Positions 10,061 to 22,136 of a stretch of 64,000 nt of DNA are shown piece after piece (positions within the stretch are counted from its first letter, which is position 1; every line of letters starts with the position of its first letter). The notes beneath the pieces are model-generated. The model made no database searches. It was not told the origin of the DNA and was given only the letters and a program-made list of their open reading frames with translations. Source of the stretch: Blastobasis lacticolella (taxonomy: Eukaryota > Arthropoda > Insecta > Lepidoptera > Blastobasidae); NCBI GenBank assembly GCA_905147135.1, contig LR990043.1, forward strand, positions 7,413,057 through 7,477,056, in the 5' to 3' direction. The position numbers and the translations under genes are program-made.

Positions 10061-12084
10061 AACACCCAAGTTCCGCCCTCGATGCAAGTTGGGAAACTTG
10101 CCGCTGACGGTTTCTTCGGTCGGATTAAATATTTATCCGAGTTTCGCTGCCGACTACATACAACTGTCACCGTTGAGACTTTGCAGAATGTGATTTCAAG
10201 TGTGGCTTCGACGCTATAGCATCGAAAGTAGTAACCGAGGTAGTTTGTGCTTGTGTACATATTTATTCATAACGCCTCATCCAAGTCGTTTGCATTGTAG
10301 TGTACGTCTGTTTTAACCCCACAAATAAATCGAATATCTTTTTCCCATCGCTTTTTTCTCTAAAGAAAACTCTTTCGCAACCTTCGGGCGTACGCGTGCG
10401 TTCCCAAATCGCATCAGGTACAAAGATAGGGGATAAGGCTCGCCCGAGTAGCGCGGGGGTTATTAGCTAAATAAATTTGCTCACCCAATATGCTGGGTAA
10501 CTCGATTTAATGGCGATAGAATTGATTCATTCAATTATGAGGAATTTTTAGTGCCCCGCCGAGCTGGGGTAACTTTGTTTTAGGGGCGCGCCGCGAGGGA
10601 TGCAGTTTTCTCACGGAACTCTCGGCCGCTTATTGATTTATTATCTCTTTGCGTATGTTTTTGCGTGTAGTACCGCTCTGTGGGGAATTCGGCGCCCTAC
10701 ATGTTTGCGATTTACATTGAGCGCAATTCACGTCGCTTGCAATGGATGGAATATAAATGTGAAACTCAAATAAATGTCAATCAATAATAATTAAGTACAG
10801 TCAGAAATAGTCCGCATGGAGGCTTTTCATCGTCGACGGGCGGGTATTTTCCATTTGGGTACCCGACATACGACATAAATAAATTCTTGCCTACGAAGGA
10901 TCCCTTGGGTCTACGTTTAAAACATTAGGTGTCTTGTATAACATCAGGTGATGTGGGCAGAGACTATGGACCACCACTTTGCTGTCCAGACACAACTTAC
11001 GAAGGCGTGAAAACCGCCTGCACCTCAACTAAACACTGTACCTTGGCTGTAGCTGTAGGTAACGTTCTGACAAATGACTATCTACCTGCTGACACGCCGT
11101 CAGCTAGACACGGTGCGTCCTAAATTTGACGGGAATTTATGTGACGTCACCGTCCACAGCCATTAGTGCTGCTAATGCCCCCATTACCGGCGGGGGGCGC
11201 CCCCCCTCGGCATCTGCCGCTTGTTTTACGTAATTTATGGCCGTGCGAGACGCGGCCCGCTCGGGAAAGGTGAGAGTAGGTGGGAGGTAAGGAGGTTGCG
11301 AATTTCGACCTTCAGTATTTTAAGTCCTGGTACTTTTGTGGAGCAAGCGGGCCTTTGCGGTTCTATGGTTTTACACGCGTGATGTTTGAAACTGTGGTAA
11401 TATTTGACTTTCCCGCGGGATCCTGCGATTATTATCATTTCAGGTCATAAAGTAGGGTTCCCTATGACATTCGGGTACTTATTTTCTAAATCGGTTCAGT
11501 AGCTTTCTACATAATCAAATATAAACAATACGACACAATACGTCGTTGCGTGCGTTAGAGAAGAAGAGAGGGACGTAAGAATCGGTTGTGTATTTCGACT
11601 GGATTGTCTTACCGGTTTTACCAAAAGTGTCAAAAATTAAGGATAAGGATAAGGTAGCCAGTTTATTACGGACACAAACATATCACCGTTGTTTATATCG
11701 AGGACTACAGTAAAACTAAAAATTTAAATAGCCTTACCTCATCATCGATAATATTTTTGCATAAATAATTACGTATATTATGTCAAGAAAATTGTACTTA
11801 TTGAACCAACTACCGCCCAGAGGTCGTGTTTGCAATCGGCAGGTTCTCTTGCGCAATATTTGGTGTTGGTGCGTGTTACGAATGATTTAGAGGGCTGCAG
11901 GTTCCGTATAGCGGGCCGGTTGGGCAGAGACCGGGTAGGGGAAGATGCCTCACTCGCTTAGTATTTGTACTTTCTGTACGTAGTGAATATGGAAGAAAGT
12001 TGTCTATCTGTCTTTACGCGATGGACCCCACCAAAAAGATTGGAAAGTTAGCTACCTTCATGATGGCAATATTTTTTGCTCTGT
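10061..12084. other. unique sequence with scattered GC-rich patches
   Basis: No gene is recognised. GC-rich patches lie at about 10550-10620 and 11165-11260. A perfect CRE palindrome (within GTGACGTCAC) lies at 11141-11150. Small frames at 10929-11123 and 11235-11438 look random. Confidence 0.45.
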
Positions 12085-12260
12085 GGACCATACCCGCCGT
12101 CCTCTAACAAGACCTCTGATATACTCTTGAAGGATCCCATGGCATAGTCCAAAGGTAACACTGTGGCAAGGAGTTAATTCCACATCCGAATAATACGAGC
12201 AAGAAACGTTCCTTCGAACTCTCAGACAGCAAAAGGTGTACGTAATAAGGATGAGTATAC
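12085..12260 (+). mobile_element. family D 3' part, degraded
   Basis: GACCTCTGATATACTCTTGA then AGGATCCCATGGCATAGTC near 12132 and CCACATCCGAATAAT near 12180 match the second half of family D as seen at 58875 (CCTCTAATATGCC, AAGGATCCCATGTGATAGTC, CCACATT). The first half is missing or decayed. The minus-strand 92-codon frame overlapping it is likely repeat-derived. Confidence 0.42.
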
Positions 12261-13511
12261 CCATACGCGGCGTTTTGCAAACAGCAATTAATAAGTAGGT
12301 TTTGTATGATATATTGACAAATTCATGGCATTTCAATCTTTTCCTTTAGGTTCTTGTTGATTTGATGATTTTATTCTAGGTCTACGAGAAGTGTCTTAGG
12401 GTTTTGATAAATTAGGTTCGAGTATCAAGACGTTAATTACCCTAGACGCCCAGTGCTTTAATGAGGCAGTTAATCGGCTTTATTACTTGATATGAATATC
12501 AACTTGATGCTGTGAAATAAGCGGGAGTAGCATCACCCACTCTTATACTACCGTCAAAACGGCATCAACTTTACTTGATGACATTACTAATACTCTGGCC
12601 TCTATTTCTATCAACAGATTAGCATCGCCGGGGTAACACGGCTAACTGCAGCAACTTTTTAACTTTAGTTTAGTACCCAGGTTGCTAGTTAGTTTAGGGT
12701 TTACTAGTTGCTTTAAGGCCACCACAGGTTTCAGTAATTGCAATTCCACCGGGTTTCTACTGGGACAGTAAAAAGGAGACAATTAGAAAGTTATAGAATA
12801 AGTTACTAAACTTAGATTTAATACATACATAGGCTTGTTTGTGTAACTTTATATTATACTATTCTGTAATGCCTGAATCAAACTTTACTTTTTGCAAAAT
12901 TGTAAATATTCGAATAAATAATTTATTAGCCCTTCTCTTGTAGCTATATTAATTTGTATGGTCTAAAGACCCAATGGTCCGTGGATTCATGATAAATACT
13001 CGCCGTAAGTCACTGGTTCTGGCTCGTAGCGGGCGAGGTGTGAGTTTGCTTGAGTTACCTGCGGCTGTGGCCCACAGCCTGATGAAGTAACTATTAAGCG
13101 TTATTCAGTAGGTCTAATTTATTGTGTGCGTAGCTGAGATATTATGAGGGGTGTAATCTGGTGTTCTGAGTAATGGTGCGGTTAATGGCTGTATGGCTCG
13201 GTGTTTATTTTCGATCTGGGGTTTTATTTTTGAAACCGCTCGCATCCACGCGAGCGCTCGTCTTCTAACGTCTGTTTTTTTTATCCCTAGCAACTTAGCA
13301 CGAGTGTGAAGGAGATAGGATTGCGAGCGGTTCAAAAATAGGGCCCTTGGTTCGTTACTAGATATTAAAGTCGGTGCAATAGTATTTTCTCTGAAATTGT
13401 ATGGGCAAGTAAAAGGAACGCAATGAGTACTAAAGTTTAAATTCTTAAGTTAAAAAATTCTAGTAGAAATTAACGTAAATTGTCAAAATCTTTGATTTAC
13501 ATGTATACCCT
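12261..13511. other. unique non-coding sequence
   Basis: I see no gene or repeat. The minus-strand frame at 13114-13335 is unrecognised. Confidence 0.45.
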
Positions 13512-13707
13512 GTAACAGTCCACTGCAGGACTTAGGGCCTCTCCCACGACAGGGGAGGTTATTGCCATAATCAAGTTGGAGATCGCTGCCCATTTTTCAG
13601 ACTACGGAGACTCTTGATCTTTTGCTTCGAAATCATTAGTCGCCTTGTACGACACCCATTAGTGTAATGGGTTGGTGCTATTCTACTCTGCCAGACACCA
13701 CACGGCC
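13512..13707 (-). mobile_element. family B element, inverted
   Basis: On the minus strand it starts at the shared 5' end (GGCCGTGTGGTGTCTGGCAG at 13707-13688) and ends near 13512 at the CTGCAGTGGACTGTT block, lacking the GGGCTGTGATGA tail. About 50 bases are lost in the middle compared with the 42907 copy: CATTTTTCAG, at the GGGCAGCAG region, lies only shortly after the CGATCTCCAAC block. Confidence 0.68.
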
Positions 13708-15185
13708 ATTTAAATAAAAATATAAATAAAAAGGTTTTTATATTTATATAATATTACAAGAAATTCGCAACGACGATATTACGTATATCAGTTTGGCACA
13801 GATGTACGTCTCTCAGTAGTCGCTCATTACAGGATAAAACAAAGCTAGTACTCATTTTCATGGCATTCAATTCAGAATCGAGCGATCCTTGACAACCTTA
13901 ATTACATTACTTAAAAAACGAGCCTAACATCCTAGATCGTCTTAAAACTAAAACACACCGCGAACACGTCACAATTCACGTCCCAACCAGGGACGTACTC
14001 GGACACGTTTTATTTTTCAATTACAATTGTTAACGGCATAATCAGGGCCTCACAATCGCTGTGGGGCCGGCTAATCCAGATTTATACGAACAGCGCCGGA
14101 TTAAGGTGGCGTGAATTACACGTCTATAGGCCATAAAGAGTGATCCGGTGGCGTCGTGCCTACCTGCAGTTATGACGCGGATTTGCAGCGTCCTGCGAGG
14201 CGTACAGGGTGATTTGATTATTTTATCGGTTTGTATTTGATTGTTTTATTGTTTAGTTGTTATTATGAGTTACTATGTGTGACGAGGAATTAGGTCAAAG
14301 TACAGCCTATAACTAATAAGTAATTAGCGAGCCATTGTGGTAATGGCACATTCGCGAGATTTGGACGCATGTCACCTTTAGCAGCACCTGTAGAGCAGAG
14401 TGACTGAAATATGAAATAATTAATGAAAACTGACCTCTACCGATCGTGCCGGACTCGTGTGTTTTTCTTTCTTTAAGTGTAATTTTTCGCACTTGAATTG
14501 TGTGATAAGTGTCACCAAACCAAACATTTGGGGGCAATACTAAATTAAAAAACAGCAAAGCCATCATTGGGACAGACTAGTTTGTACCTACACCGCCGTT
14601 GAACTAAGGACTGTGTAACTATATCATATCAATATCAGTATCAGTATATCAATATCAGTACTTCTTTATTACTAAGACGGTTATAGTTTATTTAGTGCAT
14701 TATATAGTTTGGCAGTTCCAACAAAATAAATAACAAAAAAAAATGCCGCAATAAGAAGTGTGACATTTCAGCACAATACCTAGATTATTTAAAAATATTA
14801 AAGCTAAAATATACAGAGGTACCTACATACACGTAAACATCGACCTGTCGAACGTCTCAGGATGCATTAGACATCCTCGACTGTCGGGAGATGACCGCAA
14901 TACAACGGTCCGGACCGCGGATACAAACAGCTGACGATCTCTTGTGTCAAAAACCAAGATCCACTTCGGGTCGTTGAGCCAAAAAGACCAAGCTATCTCC
15001 ACCACCCCCTATACCCTGGCCGGTAGTTAGCGGTGCGTGCACGCGTCTTGTTGCGCGCGAGTTATGGCCGCCCACGCGCAGGCGCGGCGCCCCCGCCGTA
15101 CAGTCGACTCGATAGTTTACAGGAGGCACCTACAGTACAGTCGTCGTCTTGGCGGTAATGTACCGGTTATGCTCTCCCGCATGAC
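13708..15185. other. unique sequence, GC-rich near 15.0-15.13 kb
   Basis: No gene is recognised. Bases about 14630-14660 are a short ATCAATATCAGT-type tandem repeat. A GC-rich patch (GCGCGAGTTATGGCCGCCCA) lies near 15055. Frames at 14823-15129 on the minus strand reflect this composition. Confidence 0.45.
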
Positions 15186-15325
15186 GACTCGGGGTCCACT
15201 TTCGTCATGATCCAGTATTTGGCAGATCAGGTTATTACTGTGGAGCGACTGTTATCTGAAATAAGTGACCCTGCTACCAAGGGAACCTGACCAGGATTGG
15301 TTACACATTCTTGACAATCGTAACT
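15186..15325 (-). mobile_element. SINE family A fragment, inverted
   Basis: GATCCAGTATTTGGCAGATC near 15209 and GTGGAGCGACTG near 15240 are followed by CCAAGGGAACCTGACCAG near 15277; this is the same order as the 37570 copy. The tRNA-like head is missing. Confidence 0.6.
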
Positions 15326-16723
15326 GTTTTTCGTAACCAGCTATGAAACAAAACTCGATGACGCTCTGTACTACTTATTTCTTCTTCATTGACACTTAAG
15401 GCTTGTGGAAGTCATAAATAATGAAGATTAACTTTTTTACGTTCCAAAGAGTAGGCAGAAAGAGGTCGCCGTTTTATTCTAGCCCGGCTCGTTATGTGGT
15501 CAGTATCATTTTCTTAATTTCTTACCTCTCGTAACTTTCTCTGAAAATGTATTTTTCATGAAAAATGACTTGAATTGATTTTGACGTTACGTATAAAAAT
15601 CAATAAAATTTTATTTGGGTTTTGATTGACAATTCATGTAATGTTGGCGCCCAATGCTCAAAACATTGTGTTTTTTATTTCAGACGTTGTTTAGTTTTAT
15701 ATGGAAAACTACCGTCTCTTGGAAATGTGTAATAATGTCAGTTCAAGATTATTTTCATGGTAAACCATACCATTTTTAATTCTAAACATTTGTTAATTTT
15801 GGTAGTTATAATTATTCTTTACACATATATTCTGTATTAATCTTATAGAAACTACTACTACCGTTTCTCTGTGGCATGATTTCGGTTTACAATCCCTTGC
15901 GTATTCCGAGGCCCGGGCGGCTCGTGAATGAAAATTATTCATTCAAAGGCATTCGTTTGTAATGCTAATTAAACGGAAGCTCTATTCGTGATTTATATAA
16001 CGATTAAGTATTTTAAAATAAAAATTACAAAATTACTAGTATAACTCTTACTTTTTAGAGTGGTCACTATGTTGCGACGGACGGTACGTGGCAATTTTGA
16101 GTAATTTTGTTTGATTGTACTACATATGTCTCATTCAACCTACAAATAAACCGTCTTCGTTATTAGTAGAAGTATTAGATACTTGTCATCACCAAGATAT
16201 GATTTCAGACCGTCGGTTCTATTTGTCTATCTTGACCATATTATTTCTGGTATGTGATACTAGCTTTATGATGGTACAAGGTCACTGCCATCGAAAAATA
16301 TTGCTGGTTCAGTTTGAAGAACCTTTCAAATTGTTTACTGACTTATTTTAGGTGACGGTGCGGAAAATGATCGGGTTCTGAGACAGGTAGGTATGCAAAA
16401 TTTTAACCTTTTTTAGGGTAACCTTGAATCTCCCTACATTCTCCTTCGATATCGCGCTCGAAATGCAAATATAACTTTCCACTTACTGGTGCTCCCGAGC
16501 CACCAGAATGTCTGCCATATTAATTTGTAGGCAAGGAATTAAATCACGCGGCGAAAATGGCTGCAGATATTTAATAACACATCCCCTAACTATAAATAAC
16601 GGTGGGCAATCTGGTTTGCAAATAAACCGCATTTTAAGTGGGGCTAAAACGTTCGGTTCAGCCATTCCGGCCCGCGAGGGAGGGGAGGCTTACCCCTGAC
16701 TTGGGAAGGTCTAGGTAAAGTGC
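15326..16723. other. unique, AT-rich sequence
   Basis: No gene or repeat is recognised. Short frames at 16115-16351 and 16483-16699 look random. Confidence 0.45.
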
Positions 16724-16774
16724 TTTAGTGCACGGAACAATGTATTAGAACATTGTTTCGTGCGTTCACTGAAA
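16724..16774. repeat. short imperfect hairpin
   Basis: CACGGAACAATGT (16731-16743) pairs with ACATTGTTTCGTG (16750-16762) with one G:T position around a 6-base loop. After a 3-base bulge, TTTAGTG (16724-16730) pairs with CACTGAAA. The total stem is about 20 pairs. It has the size of a small pre-miRNA-like hairpin, but no known miRNA is recognised. Confidence 0.5.
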
Positions 16775-16989
16775 ATAACGCTTGAAATTGCTCGATGATA
16801 TGGCGCCACTTAGAAAACAAGCGCCCTTTCTTAACACTAATAAATATACCGAAATGCCGCGGAAAAAGCCGCATGGATAATAATTTAATTTTCTTCGTTA
16901 CTAACTATATAATTTTTTATAATGTAGTCATACAACGATGATATTTTCCAAATGCGTTTAATTACATAATTGCTATAAAACAGCTACAA

Positions 16990-18200
16990 GGTTTGGAACT
17001 GGGACACATTCCCGGCGAATGTGAATCCCGGCCGGGGCCGTGGGCGGGGCCGAATAGCTCCGTCTCCGGCCAACGAGGGAAAAATAAAGAAGTAAAAATG
17101 ACAAGACGTTATTTGCATCCCGCTAATGGCCGCTGCCGTGCCGGCGTAATGCGGGGGTAGATGAACAAATATTGCTTTATCCAGTCCTACGATTTATTCT
17201 TACTCGACTTTATTCGCCATTCCAGCGGCCGGGAGGGAAGCCGGAGAACGGTGCCATTTGGATTTTTAAGTGATTCGCAAATCATTCCGCTTAATCGAAT
17301 GACCTTATTTGTTTGAGGTTTTTCCTTGTTTCCCTTATTACCTATTCAGGGAAAAGGCGTTGTTTTTTTCTCTCTGTTCCGTGGGGAATTTCGGAGAGTT
17401 CAAGATTTACGAAGTGGTGGTGTTGCAACAAAATATCGGGGAACGCACTTAAGGTCTTATCGTGGAGGCGAGGGGAGAGGGGTCACGAAAATGGCCTTAT
17501 CTAAATAGCGTGACCGCGCGATACCCGCCGCCTCACCTGCGACTTTATGCCTTCCCGGGAGCGCGCCGCATACAAACGACCGCCCGCCCCGCGCCCGCGC
17601 CGGTCGTCCGACACTCGTAAACTTTTCGCAGTCACACGTCACAATTTTCGCGCGAAGAAAGCGTCACACTTTTCCTCAATTTAGCGAAAAAAATGCAAAT
17701 TAAAATAACTCTTAAATCCCAACTCAACCGTGTCGGAGCTTAATCCGCGAAGTGACAACGGCATTCTGACGAGGCGCCGGGACTGGGAATTATTAAAACG
17801 AACGCCAACTTTTTCACTAAGCCCGTCGCAAAGCCGTTTCAATTGCGCTGCGCTGAAGATAATTCCGACTGACGTCATCTTTTTTCAAATTCCCGGCTCT
17901 GGCGCGTTCTCTGTGCAGCAATTATAACATTTCCACCGCTAGGAAAACAGAAACACGTGGCGGAGAGAGCGCGTCGGATCGTGCCGTTCGTAATTTAAAT
18001 TTAGATGGAAATTTAATGATGCAGTCACAAAGGGCGCTCATAAAGTTGGTTGCGAGATATTTTTTACGAGGATCTCGCGAACTATTGCGCGCTTAACGAC
18101 TCCGAAGCAAGATCGCCCTCGGCTTTAATGAGCGCCCGATAAACGCGGTAACTGCCGCGACCTTATTTTTATGCCCATGTAAAATTGCTAAAAAACGGAT
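16990..18200. other. GC-rich, CpG-dense region with TAAT-rich spacers
   Basis: GC-rich blocks near 17020-17060 (CCGGCCGGGGCCGTGGGCGG), 17130-17160, 17220-17250 and 17510-17640 alternate with AT-rich TAATT-containing stretches. A perfect CRE palindrome lies at 17870-17877. Open frames overlap on both strands (17313-17508, 17457-17642, 17681-17927) without recognisable protein content. I favour non-coding regulatory DNA. Confidence 0.32.
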
Positions 18201-20350
18201 TCATTACCCAGATTGTGGGGAACCGCGGCTGCTATTTTGTATGTTGAGTAAATATGTAATTTCGTAGTTTACATTGTTGTAACTGAAGTACCCCAAATGA
18301 GTTGTACCTACGAGCGAGCATTAACCTCTAGCATGCACGAACTAGCGCCTCCTACTTACTCGTACAAGATTAAACATAGCTTCGGGCTGGTCGGTGCTTC
18401 AGAAACTGGCTCAGGTAAGGTGGGCTGGGCTATGTTTAATATATGAGGGCAGGCGACGGCGGCGCGGTATAGCAAACATGGCCTGCCCAGCCTGCCCTAG
18501 CTGTTTGCAAGCTCTCCGGAGGAAATATGTTTGCCTTGCATGGCTAACCGAGCGGCGTAGCGCTACCCTGTTTTCTTAGAGCCCCCATAAATATGTAACT
18601 CTTTTCCAGAGATTGGGGCGGACGCATTTTTGGAGAACACAATTTTAAGATGCTGAAATGGGTTTTTGACTTGTTGATTTGACGTGGGTTGTAGTGGTTA
18701 CAGTAACGTTATTTCAAACTGATTTGGTAATGTTACTGTAAATGTTACTTTTTTTCTAATTCGGTGCTTGTTTGAGTTTGATCGCGGTATTATTTCTTAG
18801 ATTTATCTTTATATGGAAGATTGAGGAGAAATTTTTTATGGTATTTCCACGTAATTCTTGGTTTTTTCCCATTGCACATAGATGTGTTCAGTCCGATGAA
18901 ACACTAGTGTTTTACTGTGTTTTAGCAGTTTCCGTACCGTTTCCCATCATACATCGAAAACAACCCACAGATCGATATTAAAAATCATAACCGATGTTTG
19001 TTGAAGTGCTGAGCTGCAGGCATAATCCTCTCGGTGCAACTGCACTTAACAAACGTATAAATAATATTCAAGGAGGGAGACCGAGGGTCCTCGCTGTGGG
19101 GTAGTTTGGCGGCGTAACGAATCGAAAAACCAAATCATCGAGTGGCACCCCTACCGTACACCGCTGCATGATAGTTGCGAGCGGATGGCGTGGAGAGGGC
19201 TTTGTTTTTTAGTTATTTGATTTGACATTGAATTGGGATTTTTATTTTAAAGTAGCTTGGTTGGGTTGGTTTATGATGAGAAGCGACATATAATCCCTTG
19301 CCAGGTTTTGATAAAAAAAAGTGAACTTGATAACTATCGACTACAATACCTGTGTACGATCTGTCCAGACTGACTTGTCTTATTTGGTGAACAAACAATA
19401 CCCAAAATCACGACTTGTCATTTCAATCACGCTACGTACATTGTGTATAGATATTTAGAATTAAATAAGAAAAACATAGTACGTGAATTTCAACTAATAC
19501 TGCTGCAAATTATCCAATACATAATTTCCATAACATAAGGCACATCAGTCTGGACAGATTATTGAATGCCAGGTATATAATGGTTACAGTTGTTACAGTG
19601 ACTATAGACGTTTCCTTATAGTTAAGTAAGTAAATATCTAAAAAAATTATACAAAAATACAAAACATGTAGAATCAACATAAAAAAATACTATATGATAA
19701 ACCCAAATAACCAAAAAGCGACACTAAGCAACAAAATCCACCGCTCCACGCCCTGCGCTGTCCCCCAGTCCGCAGGGCTGCCCCTCAGCGGTCTGTGGAG
19801 AGTGCTCGTCGTAGTTTTTTATATATTTTAATTTTAATTTCATACAGCGCTAATGGCGGGGCCGCGGTGCGTGCCGAATCGCGCCGGCGCACTCACGCCG
19901 CAATAAAGCCCAATGTAGCGGGTGAACTAATATTGTTTCATCCAATATTTAATAGTCAAACACGAATTTGGGCAATTTTTGCGAATCATAAATTTTATTC
20001 GCCCCGGAAAGGGAAAGGGATCGATTTTAAGAGAGGGATTTCCGATCGTAGACGGCGATTGTTGGCGGTGGAGATTGAGTTTTGGAGTATGTCATTTGGG
20101 AGGAATGGCGAACGAGAACTATTGGGTGGGATTGTAGGATTGAGGAATATTTGGAACTGTGTACAGAGATCTATGTTTTTGTTGCATATTATTGACATGT
20201 GAAATATGTATAAATAATAGCAGCTTTCAGTGGTGACTTCGTCCTAATGGACTACATTTTACGTCTTTCCGTTCAATTTCTATTCAAAACCTATTCCCAC
20301 CCTATGCATTCCCTGGAAATTTTGCTATAAGGCCACTTATAAGGCGTAGA
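18201..20350. other. unique sequence with two small inverted repeats
   Basis: TTAAACATAGC (18370-18380) is inverted at 18429-18439. TTACAGTAACGTTA (18698-18711) is inverted with one mismatch at 18728-18741. A 135-codon plus-strand frame at 19795-20202 crosses a GC-rich patch, but reads as low-information sequence and I do not accept it as a gene. Confidence 0.45.
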
Positions 20351-20684
20351 GAGCGTCAGTGGCCGAGCGGTTGAGTATCGGACTCGTAAGCGAGAGGTGC
20401 CGGGTTCGAATCCTGCATAGGCCATGTACAAATGACTCTTTTCTAAGTTATATACATTACTTGAATGCTAACCGATTCTGCCGACCGAGTGAAAACATCG
20501 TGATGAAATCTGCACTTTCTGGCGACCGAATTTGTAACCATGATCCAATCTGGTCAGGTTTTCCTGGTAGCAGGGATATGGAGGTCAGATGGCAGTCGCT
20601 CCACTGTAATTATCTGATCTGGCAAGTCCTGGATCATTGTCAAGGCGGACCCTGATCCCTCGTGACAATAATGACAAGATTATT
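20351..20684 (+). mobile_element. SINE family A, best-preserved copy
   Basis: The head starts GAGCGTCAGTGGCCGAGCGG (A box in TGGCCGAGCGG), followed by the intact B box GGGTTCGAATCC near 20402. The body carries CATCGTGATGAAATCTGCAC, CAGATGGCAGTCGCTCCACT and GATCTGGCAAGTCC, and ends near ATGACAAGATTATT. This is the copy with the most intact RNA polymerase III promoter in the window and a useful family reference. The 98-codon frame starting in its head is not a gene. Confidence 0.78.
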
Positions 20685-21019
20685 GTTTAAGGTTAAAGTG
20701 TTTAAGGTTTCATTGGTGGTTGGATTTGAAACAACACTGAAGAGTCGAAGTGGATCGGTACTACCGCTTGATCTACCTATATTTATCAGTGACAACGTAG
20801 CTGCGGTTATGAATTTTTGACGATGTTACTGAGATATTATTTGAATAGCTTGATTAATGACAAAACCATTTTCGAACGGCCATACGAAAGCTACCCCTTT
20901 CAAGCAATCGTCGGTTCGTTCCTACAGTAACTTAATAAATATTTGACAGAAGTTAAAACATCAAATCGGATTATCGATCGTGACTTATTTAAATTTTTAT
21001 CGCTGTCGAGTTTATCTTT
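20685..21019. other. unique non-coding sequence
   Basis: Nothing is recognised. Confidence 0.4.
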
Positions 21020-21660
21020 TCAATAATCTCGCGGAGTCTCCGGGGAGCGGCGTCATTACAACGCGCTCACATGGCACTCCACTGGTACCGATGTACGTAG
21101 CGAGATACTGTTTCAAATAACCTTTAAGCCGTCACCCCTCATGAGCTGAACAAACAGTCGGAGTCAAATCAGCGCCAAGTTAATCCGTTTAGGTGCGCGA
21201 ACCCACTTGATTAAGTTTAATTTATTTTAAAAATCAGCGCGGCCCGCGCCGCCTCCGGCGCCGTCCCTCCGAATACATTATTCAGTGTTTTAGAATAATT
21301 TTCAAATTCGATTACATAGGGCCGACCCTCGGTAAGTGGGTGGGCCGGGCGGCGGCGGGGTATTTAGCCAACACGGGGGCCGCCGCGTGCGACTGCGATT
21401 TGAATATGCGCCGCACGTGGCCCGCGCCCCGGGACGCGCCGATCATATTTCAAACGTCACCGGCGATGTCTCACTCAGATACTACGCCGCGATAACACCA
21501 GATACCACCAAGGGTGGAATAGTTCCAGCGAGCCATTTTTTACCCCGCGATTATCGCGTGCAGTTGACACCTAAATATTACGTTTCGCGATCCTGCCTCC
21601 GCGGCCGCGATACAGGCATTTTGCGGCCGCGAGTGCTCTCAAGTTTATTGGCGTGACACG
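21020..21660. other. GC-rich, CpG-dense region
   Basis: The densest parts are about 21237-21275 (CGGCCCGCGCCGCCTCCGGC) and 21335-21450. The 106-codon frame at 21336-21656 starts in poly-Gly codons and shows no domain, so I read it as a by-product of composition. It is candidate conserved regulatory DNA. Confidence 0.3.
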
Positions 21661-21979
21661 TCTCGTAGTGAATTCGCCAAGATTATCATGAACGAGTGCG
21701 TATTACGATGTCTGTACAGACTGACGTGACATGAGTACCCTCGTTTTGCTTTGGATTTTTTTTAAATTGGTTCGCGACTTCTATTTACCATCAGTTCTCT
21801 GCCTATCCTACTATATCTGCAAAGGCCTATGAGGAAGTTGTAGACTCGTTTCTTGAAGGCTCCAATTTTGTACCAAATGGAGAATCCCTAACTATGCCTA
21901 ACCAAAATCAAAACTAAAAGGCGCTGCACTCATTTAATTTGCCAAAATAAAAGTTCTCACGTGGTACGCACATAATCGG
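21661..21979. other. unique non-coding sequence
   Basis: Nothing is recognised. Confidence 0.4.
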
Positions 21980-22136
21980 TGGGAGTGGCGGCACGCGGCA
22001 TGCGCGGGCGCAGCGCGTGGCGGCCGCGCGCCGCGCGCACTCCATTACCGCGCCGCCGCCGCCGCCGCCGAGTCGTGGCTGACGGACTGCCAAAACAATG
22101 GCAAAGAGTAGCTCCTAGTTGCAGAGGAGACTGAAG
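21980..22136 (+). other. very GC-rich block ending in a possible splice donor
   Basis: CGCGCCGCGCGCACTCCATT-type sequence and (GCC)6 at 22052-22069 are followed by an AT-balanced stretch and GAAG|GTAAT at 22133-22141, a good match to an insect 5' splice site. An ATG at 22098 opens a six-codon frame only. It could be a non-coding first exon of a long-intron gene. The evidence is weak: no TATA or initiator is obvious and no partner exon is known. Confidence 0.2.

Noticed and set aside
19795..20202. 135-codon plus-strand frame
   Set aside because: Composition follows local base content and an overlapping minus-strand frame also exists; no domain.
20351..20425. Possible functional tRNA gene
   Set aside because: A and B boxes are good, but the acceptor ends do not pair and the sequence continues into the SINE body found at other sites.
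20359..20655. 98-codon frame inside the SINE
   Set aside because: It is a translation of a tRNA-derived SINE body.
21336..21656. 106-codon frame starting MGGPGGGGVF
   Set aside because: It lies in a GC-rich island where stops are rare; the poly-Gly start is compositional and the rest matches nothing.
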